Virus record (IMG/VR): IMGVR_UViG_3300025467_000007
Coordinates: 96,127 to 160,126 of that record
Source: a virus
Length of the DNA stretch: 64,000 nt
Strand: one strand, 5' to 3'
Position 1 is the first letter of the stretch. Every line of letters begins with the position of its first letter. The position numbers and the translations under genes were made by a program. The notes beneath the pieces are model-generated. The model saw only the letters and a list, made by a program, of their open reading frames with translations, was not told the DNA's origin and did not search any database. Positions 54,691-64,000 of this stretch are shown in pieces.

Positions 54691-57514
54691 CGGTTAAAAG
54701 GGTTCTTACTGTAACAATTTGCTGTGCAGAAGGAGCAAACGGCTCCATGACTTCAACAAAGAGGAAGTCCCCAGAGAATGGGTTTATAGTCCTATTTGTA
54801 ACAGCTGTAACATCTATTGTAGTAATCGGCACTGTAGGGTTTGGTATCAATGCAATACCAGTAACTGGATTAATATCAAAAGGATCTGAGATCAGTGTAT
54901 CACCCACTTCTATAGAGAAGTCATTGAATACTGATAACAAGATCTGGGTTGAATTAAAGTCAACCACCCTATACTTCTTATAGTTTGCTGAGCCGTTACT
55001 TTCTACTTTATACAACAGCATGTCATGCAATATCTTTGAGACATCAAAACTACCAGTGATTAGTACACAACCAGAACCTACAGATCCTGTGAACTTAGGT
55101 CCACTGTTTCCTGTATACCCTTGAACATTAGACTGCTGTGATTGTAAGTTTCTAATCAGACCACACTTACGGTAGTCATTATTGATGATGAATCCTTGGT
55201 TAACTTCTGAAGCAAATGAACTATAGAAAGCTAATGTATTTGCATATAGCTCTTCAACAGCGTTTGAACCGTGACCACCTAATGGTGACATGATTGCTCT
55301 TGCTACAGCTCCTGTACCGTTACCTTCAATGATCACGTCTGTCCAAGTATATCCAGAACCTACATTTGTCATCTCGATAGCTACTACTTTACCTCCAGAA
55401 CATACAGCACGTGCTGTAGCACCTGTACCATCACCTTTGATAGTTATTGTGGCAGAACCATAACCTGTGCCTTGATCTACTACTTTGATGACTTCAATCG
55501 TTCCAGGTACAGCGAGTAACTCAACGTTTGCTTGAAGCGTGTTGATATTACCAATATTTAGATTAGGCGTTAATACTGCACCAGAACCGGATCCAGATGT
55601 GTCTATCACCGTGATGTTAGCTGATGTATACCCTATACCACCATCTAAGATAGCATAACCAACGATATTTCCACCAGTACCTAAACTAGCAAAAGCGGTT
55701 GCCCTAGAAGCAGATGTTTGTATTACTAACTTATGATCTGCACCAGTACCAGCTGTTATTGATATGTATGTACCGTTAGTTGCATCAAGAGCTGAAGTTG
55801 CTAGTTGGATTGTATTTGTATCAACGACTATGACATAGTAGTTAAATGTAGAAGTTAAACCTCCAACACCAGTACCACCATTATCGATATACTCTACTTC
55901 ATCACCAGTATTAAACAGATGACCATCATAAGTTATGGTGTGATTAGTATTATTAACTGCAGTCGCTGCATTAAACGTATAAGTTGGGCGATCTATAGTA
56001 ACGCTAGGAGCAGTGAGGTATCCATTACCAGCTAGAGTTACTCCCACATATGTCACTACACCGTTTGATACGTTAGCTATAGCATTAGCTGTAGTACCAC
56101 TTGGTGGGTCTGAAATAGTTACGTTAGGAGTCTCAACGTATTGTGCACCTTCATTAGTTAAAGATACAGTGTATAAGCTATCAACCCCTGCACTAATGAT
56201 TAAGGATATCTCTGCTTCTGTCTTTGTGATATGAGGTGTTATGACTGCATCAGCACCTATATACTGTATGCTTGCAGTACCATCTGTAATGATGTTACCA
56301 GTAGTATCAATAGGAGCTACAGTGCCTGTTGTGCCAGCAGTAGTAACTTCATAATAGATACCATTTGAATTTAATATCTCGCCCAGAGTCACTGTAGTTA
56401 GTCGACTCCAGTTTGTACTTCCTGATATGGCTTGTGATACAGTGATGGTAGGAGCAGAGCTATATCCATATCCAGAATCTATTAAGTTAACTTGGCTAAC
56501 AGATTCAGAAGTGATGACAGCATTGGCCACAGCTGTAGTACCAACATATTGAAGTTGTGCTGTACCATTATTGACTGTGCCACTTGTATGGATTGGTCCA
56601 GCATTACCTAACTGGGTACCAGAAATTACAAGGTAAAAGTTTGTACGGTTAGTAGCTGGGTTTGTGTATGCTACGTAGCTTCCAGTATTAAGGTTAAAGT
56701 ATGCAGACCATTCAATATAGTTTGTGATAGGAGGAGATACCGTAAGCGTGATAGTAGAATAACCATAACCAGGGTTTTGTATGATTAACGAGTCGATAGT
56801 ATATGGGTTTGCTTCTAAGTAACCATCACCGCTGATGACAGCAGAAGTAGTGCCTTGATTATATCCATAACCACCATTGACGATGTTGATGTTATTGATA
56901 GTACCATTAGAATAGAACTGGTTAGTTAAAGCTGTAGATACTGGCATCCAAGTAGAGGATAAGAACCTATTCCTTAATGACACAGGGATGGTATACATGA
57001 ACTTCCACTTATAACCATCAGCTGTAGTAAATATGTTTTGCGTTGTACCTATAGGCATATAGGTTGATTTTGCATTGTAGTTGTTATCAATACACTTGTA
57101 TACGTTATAGTCAGTTGTTAATACATAGAAGTTAGCTGTATCTAAACCACCTGCACCAGAGTATGCTGGACCGTATCCATAACCTTCTGTTGGGTTGATA
57201 GCATCATCATACATATCATATACTGTATCACTAACCCAATCAATACGACGGATAACTAATGATACATCACCAGATGTGATCTTCTTAGCAGTTAGTATAT
57301 CTCGACGTACGTGTAGTTCATACCTAAAGTTGTCTTGTGGTGCACCTGGATAATCACCATCAGATGAAGGGATGAAAGGGCTTAAGAAGTCCTGCCATGT
57401 ATTCTCTTTACCAATCCAATGATAATAACTTGATGTGTTAGATACCACCTCATTATAGACAGCTTGTGCTATAGTGGTCTTAAAGATTGGCTTGAATATT
57501 GAGTATGAGATCAT
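54686..57514 (-). CDS. 8: Baseplate wedge protein gp8 (enlarged)
   Basis: 942 aa (T4 gp8 is 334). The N-terminal part matches the gp8 plan: F-R-Y-E-L-H-V-R-R-D-I-L, I-R-R-I-D-W-V-S-D-T-V-Y, Y-K-C-I-D-N-N-Y, and the T-T-A-D-G-Y-K-W-K-F-M-Y-T-I-P segment (T4 has a D-G-Y-V-W-E-Y-L-F counterpart). The added middle consists of at least eight G-x-G-Y-x-x-x-x-(V/I)-x-(V/I) strands, and near residue 515-600 there is a domain also found in the next gene. The C-terminus returns to the gp8-like fold (S-G-D-F-L-F-V-E-V-M-E-P-F-A). Part of the wedge gp25-gp6-gp7-gp8. Confidence 0.88.
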   Translation of the reverse strand: MISYSIFKPIFKTTIAQAVYNEVVSNTSSYYHWIGKENTWQDFLSPFIPSSDGDYPGAPQDNFRYELHVRRDILTAKKITSGDVSLVIRRIDWVSDTVYDMYDDAINPTEGYGYGPAYSGAGGLDTANFYVLTTDYNVYKCIDNNYNAKSTYMPIGTTQNIFTTADGYKWKFMYTIPVSLRNRFLSSTWMPVSTALTNQFYSNGTINNINIVNGGYGYNQGTTSAVISGDGYLEANPYTIDSLIIQNPGYGYSTITLTVSPPITNYIEWSAYFNLNTGSYVAYTNPATNRTNFYLVISGTQLGNAGPIHTSGTVNNGTAQLQYVGTTAVANAVITSESVSQVNLIDSGYGYSSAPTITVSQAISGSTNWSRLTTVTLGEILNSNGIYYEVTTAGTTGTVAPIDTTGNIITDGTASIQYIGADAVITPHITKTEAEISLIISAGVDSLYTVSLTNEGAQYVETPNVTISDPPSGTTANAIANVSNGVVTYVGVTLAGNGYLTAPSVTIDRPTYTFNAATAVNNTNHTITYDGHLFNTGDEVEYIDNGGTGVGGLTSTFNYYVIVVDTNTIQLATSALDATNGTYISITAGTGADHKLVIQTSASRATAFASLGTGGNIVGYAILDGGIGYTSANITVIDTSGSGSGAVLTPNLNIGNINTLQANVELLAVPGTIEVIKVVDQGTGYGSATITIKGDGTGATARAVCSGGKVVAIEMTNVGSGYTWTDVIIEGNGTGAVARAIMSPLGGHGSNAVEELYANTLAFYSSFASEVNQGFIINNDYRKCGLIRNLQSQQSNVQGYTGNSGPKFTGSVGSGCVLITGSFDVSKILHDMLLYKVESNGSANYKKYRVVDFNSTQILLSVFNDFSIEVGDTLISDPFDINPVTGIALIPNPTVPITTIDVTAVTNRTINPFSGDFLFVEVMEPFAPSAQQIVTVRTLLTV

Positions 57515-57517
57515 TTA

Positions 57518-58225
57518 TTATCCTACAGAAACTACCCATTGAATCGCGATGGTTTCAGATGATGATTTAGAGATTACTGGGAATGTTGTCCTTGCAAGCA
57601 TATAACCATGCCTAATAGTGTGGTTGATTCCAGAACCAGGAGTTATAGTTAATGCTGTGTTTGATCCAGCATGGGCATAAGTGTCAGCTAACTTGATATT
57701 ATCACCATCTACTTTGATTACATAGTAGATGCCGCCTTCTGATAGTCCACCTATAGCGGTACCACCGCCTGCAGAGTATGCGATCTGATCACCAGTATTT
57801 AAACCATGGCTCGATATGGTGATCTCATTGTTTGAACCACCCACTGCTGTAGCAGCATTGAATGTTAATAACGTTGAAGAAGATTCATTGAATATACCAG
57901 CTTCTGTGATTGAACCTATACCTACACCATTACCAAAAGTAGCAGTAAACACTGCGCTTGTACCTGAAACTGTAGCAGTAGATAAGCTAACTCGTGCTAG
58001 CTCATTGAATAGTTGGATCTGTGTAGAGTCAGCTGTAGTGGAGCTTGAACCGATAGCCATATAGTTCATCACGTCAAGCGTGTTACTGGCTAACCTTGAT
58101 GCTATGAAGTTTTTACCCAACGTCACTATAAGGTTATTAAACTCTTCTGAATAGATTAGTTCTTTATTTTCATTGTATTTTTGTATCAACAACTTACCAG
58201 TTAATACAACGCTGTCTTTTAACAT
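57518..58225 (-). CDS. Virion structural protein with shared beta module
   Basis: 235 aa. N-terminal I-V-T-L-G-K-N-F-I-A-S-R-L and M-A-I-G-S-S-S-T-T-A-D are common in phage tail-collar/baseplate proteins. Residues about 120-205 form a module (T-F-N-A-A-T-A-V to I-T-P-G-S-G-I-N-H) strongly like one in gp8. It ends 3 bases before gp8 and 17 after the gp7-type gene. Role: probably baseplate attached; no known T4 counterpart. Confidence 0.75.
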   Translation of the reverse strand: MLKDSVVLTGKLLIQKYNENKELIYSEEFNNLIVTLGKNFIASRLASNTLDVMNYMAIGSSSTTADSTQIQLFNELARVSLSTATVSGTSAVFTATFGNGVGIGSITEAGIFNESSSTLLTFNAATAVGGSNNEITISSHGLNTGDQIAYSAGGGTAIGGLSEGGIYYVIKVDGDNIKLADTYAHAGSNTALTITPGSGINHTIRHGYMLARTTFPVISKSSSETIAIQWVVSVG

Positions 58226-58241
58226 TTAGTGCTCCTTTATT

Positions 58242-59711
58242 CTATCCAGTAAACGTATGTGTCTCTGGAGGATTATAGTGTTCTGATGGGTCCATGTATA
58301 CTTGTGAATCGTATGGATCAATACCGATTAGACCACTACCAGTACCAGGTGTTAGATAGTCTGTTATCGTAGGTATATTTATAGTGGTAAATGTAGCTTG
58401 TGATATCCATTGACCTACTTCATTTGTAGCCCCAACTATTGGTCCATAAGTATTTTGTATCTGGAACTCTCCAAACAAGGCAGTACCTGCTGGATGTAGG
58501 TAAGACTTAAGTATGTTTATGTAGTCACTTAGTCTTTCGTTTACTGTTACTATGTATGAGTACTTTTGATACTTATAGCTGTCTTGGATGACTATATCAT
58601 CATCAAGGAACCCGTTATTGGAACTGTAGTAGCCTTGGTATTTTGCTACAGCTCCTATAGTAAAACCAATCAATAAGTAGTTAGGAGCTACTGTCTTACT
58701 AGTGTTAGCTTCTTGATAGAACTGCTGTAGTATTTCGCCCACATATGTAGGGTCTTGATAATCAGTCTCATCATAGTTAGGGTTAATGATATAACCATAG
58801 TCAGCAAATTGGTTTATGATACTATCATTGTTCAAGCTGTATTGGGTAGTTCCATCTTTGTCTATCTGTAACGTGGATGGTGTAGATATGGCTTGGTTTG
58901 ACTGTAATAAGTAAAAGTCAGTGGTATACCCGCAACCAAACTCAATGTTTGTTACAGCAGTTACCCCTCCCACATTATTGACGGCTGTCACCTTAAGCTT
59001 TTGTGTTATGATAGAACCATTTGATATCGTATTACCAACTATCAAGTCACCTACCCTGAACCCGTTACCAGGATTTGCTATGTAGTATGATACGGTAGTT
59101 GGGATTATCTTACCGGTTACACCTGTGAAGGTAACAGTATAGCCAGTCTTTATATCACCATAGTAGTTTCTATCAATAAAGATCTCATAGATGTTATCTC
59201 TCACATAGTTTACACGTACTACTATGACCTTTATGATTTGGTTTGGGCCGTTGATATCGATCCTATTTCCAGGAAGTGTATTGATATCAGCAGTAGATCC
59301 TGTAGTATCAACGAAGATTGATATGTCTTGTTGCCATTGACCGCTTGATGGGATCAATACTGATTTCCATGGGTATGATACATCAGCTGTCTTATTATAT
59401 AAGATCTTAAATAAGAACTTGTATGCTTCTTCAACACCCTTCTTAGTGAATAACTCTTTAGCTTTCCTTAAGAATAGCCTTTGATCGATGTATGGGTATG
59501 TTGTGCCATAGATATCAAGTTCGTTCTTAAAGTACTGTATGAAAGAATCTAACGTCTCGTCGATGTCTCTTAAGCTTTGGATATCTTTATACTCATACTC
59601 ATCTTGATAAGCATAGTAAGCTTCTATAAACTCTACGAATAAAGGGTACTGAGACCTGATAAATTCAGGTATCTGTTTAGTGACCGCAGTATGTAGAGGT
59701 ATGTTTGACAT
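58242..59711 (-). CDS. Baseplate wedge protein (gp7-type)
   Basis: 489 aa. The N-terminus Q-I-P-E-F-I-R-S-Q-Y-P-L-F-V-E-F-I-E, L-R-D-I-D-E-T-L-D, and F-L-R-K-A-K-E-L-F-T-K-K-G then A-Y-K-F-L-F-K is the conserved head of a structural protein that in marine T4-like phages lies between gp6 and gp8. By position it corresponds to gp7, though T4 gp7 is twice as long. The C-terminal half is beta-rich, with L-K-S-Y-L-H-P-A-G-T-A-L-F-G. It overlaps gp6 by TAATG. Confidence 0.75.
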   Translation of the reverse strand: MSNIPLHTAVTKQIPEFIRSQYPLFVEFIEAYYAYQDEYEYKDIQSLRDIDETLDSFIQYFKNELDIYGTTYPYIDQRLFLRKAKELFTKKGVEEAYKFLFKILYNKTADVSYPWKSVLIPSSGQWQQDISIFVDTTGSTADINTLPGNRIDINGPNQIIKVIVVRVNYVRDNIYEIFIDRNYYGDIKTGYTVTFTGVTGKIIPTTVSYYIANPGNGFRVGDLIVGNTISNGSIITQKLKVTAVNNVGGVTAVTNIEFGCGYTTDFYLLQSNQAISTPSTLQIDKDGTTQYSLNNDSIINQFADYGYIINPNYDETDYQDPTYVGEILQQFYQEANTSKTVAPNYLLIGFTIGAVAKYQGYYSSNNGFLDDDIVIQDSYKYQKYSYIVTVNERLSDYINILKSYLHPAGTALFGEFQIQNTYGPIVGATNEVGQWISQATFTTINIPTITDYLTPGTGSGLIGIDPYDSQVYMDPSEHYNPPETHTFTG

Positions 59712-61558
59712 TAGTTATAGCTTGATGTGAATACGAAGTTAGAACCACCTGATGAGTTACCAACTGATGGCTTATCAATCACCACGTTAACGTTGATGTT
59801 AGCCGTTGGTATAGTAACTAGTTGGTTACGGACAGACACCACGTCATTTGATTGAGGTTTGATGTTTAATAAGAATAACCCACCAGCTTGACTTAGATCG
59901 ATGCCTGTGATCTCAAGGTCCGACATGATGATGTCACCATTACTATAGTTGACTGAACCAAAAGTACGTACGTACGTCTTCACGTCTCCATTATAGTAGA
60001 ACATCCTTAGCTGCCCAGTCGTACCACTTCCTGGCAAGTCTTCTATGTACATCTTGTTAGTGTTATTAGGGATATAGAAAGCTGTTGATAGGATAGATTG
60101 TTCTGCAACACCTGCATTATAGATCGGGTTACCAAGGTTGATGGTATAAGTTGCAGTAGTGTTATACTGTACAGCAACTTCCCTTTGTAGCTTAATAGTA
60201 GTGATGTTAGATACGATCGATGGCTCTGTCGCGTCTATCTGTGATGATAAGTTTGAGAACCTAAAGATACCAGTAAATGATTCAAGGTTCTTAGTATTAT
60301 AAGCTTGGATAGTTTGAGATACCAATGTCTTGATATCACTGCTTTGTAGAGATGTTAAGTTAGGGTTATAGTATACTGTAGTGTTTACCTCAAGGTTGAT
60401 GTACTCCGGATCAACGATGACCGGTGTTATGGATACTACGTTTAATGGCGCTAGCAATTCATTGATGATGTATGTCTTATCAGTCTCAGTTAAGTATTGT
60501 GATGACTTTGGTTGGATAGATAAGAATACTTGACCATACACTGGAGGGACATTACTCTCTCCTCCCCATACGTTGACTGACTGGGCGTTTGAGTAGTTAT
60601 TGAGGATGATGGTTTGATAATCGTTTGCAGTTACAGCTCTATTCTGTGTATTGAATGCTCTTGGTGCATTGAACCTAATTGATTCGATCGGCTCAACGTC
60701 TGAACCACCTTCTGCAGGTGTGAGTGTAGTTACAGCTACTGATCCACCCAATAGTGTTGGACCAGTGTATAAGAATATGTTTGCACCGTTTGGAGCATCA
60801 AGGTGTGTTATCATGTAGTTGATGTTAACTACGTTGCCGTTTGATAGTGCTTTACCTATGACTCCGTTACCAAACTCTATCTCATACTGTTGTCCTTGTA
60901 TCTCTTTTACAAAGTATACTGCTGATTCACCGTTTAAGTTTGTTATGTTCTCTTCGTTTATGAAGGAAGTAAACACTGATGAAGTAGAGTTATCTTGTAC
61001 ACGCACGTTTAATGTAGATAAGTCAACTGGATTATTAGGTATGATGTATTGTACACCATCCGCTACAGTATAGCTATAGTTTAAATTTACACCTTCTGTT
61101 AACTTAACATTTGTAAAAGTATATGTAGACCCACTCAATGATGCTTGGATAGCTTCCATGTTATAGAAAGTATAAGTAGTGCCGTTTACGTTTGATGTAA
61201 ATGAGCTCATCGCTGGGATGATAAGGGTTGCTGGTGTAGTAGTAGTTGCAGACACAGTGATGTTGACTGTTGCTGTCGCGCATCTTGCAGAGTAAGGTAC
61301 GTAACCGATCTCCTTAGCTCGTGATACAACAGATGCCCTCTTACTTGCAGAGTCAAGGAACGATTCGTTTACAGCAAGATTAGTGTATAAGCCGTTGTAG
61401 TGTGTATTGTAGGCAAGGATGTCTAGTAGTACTGATAAGCCAGAACCATTGAAGTTATAGTCAGAAAACGTGCTTTGACCTTGTAAGTATGTTTGGATGT
61501 TAGCCTTGATCTTGTCAAAGTCTAATTCAGATACTGATATGTTGTTATTTGCTGGCAT
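59711..61558 (-). CDS. 6: Baseplate wedge protein gp6
   Basis: 615 aa (T4 gp6 is 660). Core of the baseplate wedge (Baseplate_J family). Seen: V-S-E-L-D-F-D-K-I-K-A-N-I-Q-T-Y-L, G-S-G-L-S-V-L-L-D-I-L-A-Y-N-T-H-Y, N-E-S-F-L-D-S-A-S-K-R-A-S-V, A-K-E-I-G-Y-V-P-Y-S-A-R, the gp6/J diagnostic region. Later: R-A-V-T-A-N-D-Y-Q-T-I. It overlaps gp25 and the gp7-type gene by TAATG on both sides. Confidence 0.96.
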   Translation of the reverse strand: MPANNNISVSELDFDKIKANIQTYLQGQSTFSDYNFNGSGLSVLLDILAYNTHYNGLYTNLAVNESFLDSASKRASVVSRAKEIGYVPYSARCATATVNITVSATTTTPATLIIPAMSSFTSNVNGTTYTFYNMEAIQASLSGSTYTFTNVKLTEGVNLNYSYTVADGVQYIIPNNPVDLSTLNVRVQDNSTSSVFTSFINEENITNLNGESAVYFVKEIQGQQYEIEFGNGVIGKALSNGNVVNINYMITHLDAPNGANIFLYTGPTLLGGSVAVTTLTPAEGGSDVEPIESIRFNAPRAFNTQNRAVTANDYQTIILNNYSNAQSVNVWGGESNVPPVYGQVFLSIQPKSSQYLTETDKTYIINELLAPLNVVSITPVIVDPEYINLEVNTTVYYNPNLTSLQSSDIKTLVSQTIQAYNTKNLESFTGIFRFSNLSSQIDATEPSIVSNITTIKLQREVAVQYNTTATYTINLGNPIYNAGVAEQSILSTAFYIPNNTNKMYIEDLPGSGTTGQLRMFYYNGDVKTYVRTFGSVNYSNGDIIMSDLEITGIDLSQAGGLFLLNIKPQSNDVVSVRNQLVTIPTANINVNVVIDKPSVGNSSGGSNFVFTSSYN

Positions 61559-61950
61559 TATCGGCTTCTCGTTAAAATGATATCTACAGCTATCGGTGTA
61601 GATGTGTTTACAATAGTAAATGTTACTGACACATAGACTTCATTATTATCTGGTGAGAGTGTGACTAGTACATCTATCAAGTTAACTCTTGGTTCAAAGT
61701 TGATGATGACGTCTTGTATAGCTCTCTTAAGTAATACGTTGAGCATCGGTGTTGCTGGCTCAAATAATAAACCTCTTACCTGTGATCCAATCTCTGAATG
61801 GAATGGCCTCTCATAGTTTTGTGTAAGCACTAGGTTCTTTACAGAAGCCTTGATGTCTTCTGCATCATACTTGATATTAACATCATGCGTGACAGGGTGC
61901 ATCGCGAACGATAAGTCTATATCAGAGAATGTCCTTGTATTACGTGCCAT
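61558..61950 (-). CDS. 25: Baseplate wedge protein gp25
   Basis: 130 aa (T4 gp25 is 132). It joins gp6 to the sheath and starts sheath assembly. Seen: F-S-D-I-D-L-S-F, N-Y-E-R-P-F-H-S-E-I-G-S-Q-V-R-G-L-L-F, and F-E-P-R-V-N-L-I-D-V-L-V. The P-F-x-x-E-x-G-S/C-x-(L/V)-x-x-L-L-F motif is the family signature. Confidence 0.96.
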   Translation of the reverse strand: MARNTRTFSDIDLSFAMHPVTHDVNIKYDAEDIKASVKNLVLTQNYERPFHSEIGSQVRGLLFEPATPMLNVLLKRAIQDVIINFEPRVNLIDVLVTLSPDNNEVYVSVTFTIVNTSTPIAVDIILTRSR

Positions 61951-61963
61951 TTATTATTTATGC

Positions 61964-62248
61964 CTATCCAAAGAATACGTTTTGTGAGCCTTGTGCTACT
62001 ACAGACCCACAATCTATCGGGTCACCTATACGCATAGCAGCTCTTCCATTAATGAATACTTTACTTGATCCTTCTTGTCCTCTCCCATCATGACATATGA
62101 TGGTACAACAATGTGTTTCCCATAGATCACCTACACGTGCAATACCTACACCGTTTGCAAACACGTTGCTAGATCCTTCCATCACAGTACGTGGTGGGAA
62201 ACAACCATGTCCTGAACAAACATCACCAATCCTAGTTCCAGCTGCCAT
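61964..62248 (-). CDS. PAAR-repeat spike tip protein
   Basis: 94 aa. Three PAAR-like units: R-I-G-D-V-C-S-G-H-G-C-F-P-P, R-V-G-D-L-W-E-T-H-C-C, R-I-G-D-P-I-D-C-G. They form the sharp, metal-binding tip that caps the central spike (T4 gp5.4). Cys and His residues positioned for a metal (Zn or Fe) are seen. It lies between gp25 and a collagen fibre. Confidence 0.93.
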   Translation of the reverse strand: MAAGTRIGDVCSGHGCFPPRTVMEGSSNVFANGVGIARVGDLWETHCCTIICHDGRGQEGSSKVFINGRAAMRIGDPIDCGSVVAQGSQNVFFG

Positions 62249-63582
62249 TATGCAATAGTACCATAAGAAGTAACACTTTGTACAGTAGTGAGGTTACCGT
62301 TTGAATCAAGCATAGCTACATGTACACCAGTAGTTCCAGTTAAGTACATGAATATTAGTTGTCCACTTGCACCTTGTAATACAGTCCAATTTGTTGTTCC
62401 GAATCCTGGTCCTGTTGGTCCTGATGCACCACCCGTTGGACCTTGAATACCTGTAGCTCCTGTTAAACCCGATGCACCTTGAGTTCCTGTAGCACCTGTA
62501 GCACCTGTTTTACCTGTGGATCCGCTTGCACCTGATGCACCACCAGTTGGACCTTGAATACCTGTTGCACCAGGCAAACCTGTAGATCCACTCGAACCTT
62601 GAGTTCCTGTAGCACCGCTTGCACCTATTGGTCCTGTTGAACCAGTAGCTCCTCTACCAGTCGCACCTATTGGTCCTGTTGCACCTGGAATGTTTGATAC
62701 ACCCGCTGGACCTGTAGATCCTGTCGGACCAGTAGCACCTGATGCACCGCTTGCACCCTGTGGACCTGATGCACCACCTGTATCTCCTTGCGGGCCTGTT
62801 GCTCCTGTATAACCTGTCGCTCCTGTCGCACCAGTATAACCTGTTGCACCTGTCGAACCAACAGGTCCTGATGCACCACCAGTTGGACCTTGAATACCTG
62901 TTGCGCCAGGCAAACCTGTCGCTCCACTTGCACCAGTAACACCTGTTGCACCTGTATATCCTGTAGCACCGCTTGCACCTTGATAACCTGTAGCACCTGT
63001 AGCACCAACACCGCTTGCACCTTGTGGACCTGTAGATCCTGTTGAACCTGGTAACCCTGCACCTGTAGCGCCAACACCGCTTGCACCTTGTGGACCCGTA
63101 GATCCTGTAGCGCCCGTTAATCCTGCACCTGTCGCACCTGTCGAACCTGTTAAGCCCGTCGATCCGCTCGAACCTTGGATACCTGTGGCACCTGTCGAAC
63201 CTGTTAAACCTGTTGAACCACTCGCACCTTGATAACCCGTCGCTCCTGTAGTTCCAGTATAACCTGTGGCACCTTGTGGACCAGTTGCACCTTGTGGACC
63301 TGTAACGTTACCTACGTCAACCCATGATGCACCTTGCCAAACCCATAAGTGACCAGTATTAGTCGTGATGTATCCATCACCTATTGTATTTCCAGTGAGT
63401 GGTAGTAATGATGAGTTAGCAACAGAACCTTTAATCGTTACTGATTGACCGATAGGACCTTGTGCACCTGTTGCACCTGGAGTTCCTGTAGCTCCTGTGT
63501 ATCCTGTGGCTCCAGTAGAACCTGTAGAACCTATCGGTCCTTGTATCGTTCCTGAAGCTAGTTGTTGTAGAGTTATCGTCAT
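62248..63582 (-). CDS. Collagen-like tail protein
   Basis: 444 aa. Starts [13 protein letters not shown], a short beta domain ([15 protein letters not shown]) and [10 protein letters not shown], within long Gly-X-Y tracts ([12 protein letters not shown]). The last 60 residues are globular: [15 protein letters not shown]. The stop overlaps the PAAR gene by one base. Found near the spike, so it may be a central or short tail fibre. Confidence 0.85.
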   Translation of the reverse strand: MTITLQQLASGTIQGPIGSTGSTGATGYTGATGTPGATGAQGPIGQSVTIKGSVANSSLLPLTGNTIGDGYITTNTGHLWVWQGASWVDVGNVTGPQGATGPQGATGYTGTTGATGYQGASGSTGLTGSTGATGIQGSSGSTGLTGSTGATGAGLTGATGSTGPQGASGVGATGAGLPGSTGSTGPQGASGVGATGATGYQGASGATGYTGATGVTGASGATGLPGATGIQGPTGGASGPVGSTGATGYTGATGATGYTGATGPQGDTGGASGPQGASGASGATGPTGSTGPAGVSNIPGATGPIGATGRGATGSTGPIGASGATGTQGSSGSTGLPGATGIQGPTGGASGASGSTGKTGATGATGTQGASGLTGATGIQGPTGGASGPTGPGFGTTNWTVLQGASGQLIFMYLTGTTGVHVAMLDSNGNLTTVQSVTSYGTIA

Positions 63583-63591
63583 TTATTTTCC

Positions 63592-64000
63592 CTATACATA
63601 CTCATAGATGATTACTATACCTGAACCACCTTGTCCGCCCGTTTGATATCCTGGAGTTCCAGCTCCACCACCTCCACCACCGCCTGCAGAACCAGGCCCA
63701 GCGTTTCCACCACCGTGTCCACCACCAAACCCGCTTCCAGATCCGAGGTAACCAGCACCGCCTTCACCACCACCTGTAGTAGAGTATATACCACCGCCAC
63801 CTGCAGAGCCACCTGATCCAATCAAGTTAACGTCACCGCCTGTCGCAGTACCACCAGCACCACCCGCGTTTGTTCCTGCACCGCTGTTACCGTTTGATCC
63901 ACCTGTACATGTTAGGAAACTACCAAACGTTGTCGTACCAGCTGGTCCACCCACAGTTATAGCAGTGATAGTAGATAGCACGTTTGACATGATCTTCTTG
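63592..64000 (-). CDS. Glycine-rich tail fibre C-terminus, partial
   Basis: Open to the right edge; 132 aa are visible from ATG 63990, but the frame continues upstream (K-K-I before the Met), so this is likely the end of a longer protein. A run of Gly-rich repeats (G-G-G-G-G-A-G) closes with G-G-Q-G-G-S-G-I-V-I-I-Y-E-Y-V, the typical finish of glycine-rich adhesin domains in phage tail fibres. The start is uncertain. Confidence 0.7.
   Translation of the reverse strand, partial: KKIMSNVLSTITAITVGGPAGTTTFGSFLTCTGGSNGNSGAGTNAGGAGGTATGGDVNLIGSGGSAGGGGIYSTTGGGEGGAGYLGSGSGFGGGHGGGNAGPGSAGGGGGGGAGTPGYQTGGQGGSGIVIIYEYV

Overview
The window is part of the genome of a T4-like myovirus (tailed phage, Caudoviricetes). 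Every convincing gene lies on the minus strand, so transcription runs from position 64000 toward position 1. The head, neck, sheath, tube, portal, terminase and baseplate genes match T4 proteins in motifs and partly in order (gp13-gp14-gp15-gp17-gp18-gp19-gp20-gp21-gp22-gp23, then a gp19-like tube paralogue, uvsY and uvsW). The AT-rich sequence, the enlarged modular baseplate proteins, the many collagen-like fibres and the cargo of glycosyltransferases and methyltransferases fit the marine T4-like phages (the cyanophage/pelagiphage kind). The host cannot be read from this window. No tRNA, CRISPR array, integrase or reverse transcriptase was seen.

Layout in transcription order. (1) 64000-49300, tail tip and baseplate: glycine-rich and collagen-like fibres, a PAAR spike tip, gp25, gp6, a gp7-type protein, gp8 and a 1720-aa DUF4815-like structural protein. 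(2) 49500-44000: a peptidase-S74 fibre, three small fibre-like proteins that end in alternating Asn-Cys tails, an Ig-like protein, a 2OG-Fe(II) oxygenase-like protein, a radical SAM/SPASM maturase and a small Ig-like protein. (3) 44000-31800: four large Gly-X-Y (collagen-like) fibres, three of which share an N-terminal cap. (4) 31800-27700: a surface-modification cassette (GT2-HtrL fusion, TylF methyltransferase, GIY-YIG homing endonuclease, GT4 glycosyltransferase). (5) 27600-22860: three seven-bladed RCC1 propellers, interleaved with a double-stranded beta-helix-like protein and a DUF4376 protein. (6) 22811-16590: a second modification cassette (two methyltransferases, TPR-glycosyltransferase, SGNH hydrolase, 2OG oxygenase, YkgJ-type Cys-cluster protein, glycosyltransferase, sulfotransferase, APS kinase). 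(7) 16556-2749: neck, tail and head morphogenesis genes. (8) 2657-1: tube paralogue, UvsY, UvsW and the start of a small LSm-like protein.

Regulation is partly readable. Exact T4-type late boxes (TATAAATA) lie upstream of many structural genes. Three near-consensus sigma70 promoters, each TKTACATTA...TATAAT with exactly 17 bases between the hexamers, precede uvsY and the two modification cassettes. A hairpin terminator follows gp23. The modification genes therefore look early or middle and the virion genes late.

Most notable observations: (a) a radical SAM/SPASM enzyme in the same operon as three short proteins with (Asn-Cys)n C-termini, which looks like a RiPP-style modification system acting on phage fibre or tip proteins; (b) an APS kinase-sulfotransferase pair inside a glycan-modification cassette, facing very Thr-rich collagen fibres; (c) a gp21 prohead protease that can be full length only if it starts at ATT, directly beside the scar of a lost homing endonuclease; (d) a tandem set of three RCC1 propellers built from nearly identical repeats, at a position where receptor-binding proteins are expected.
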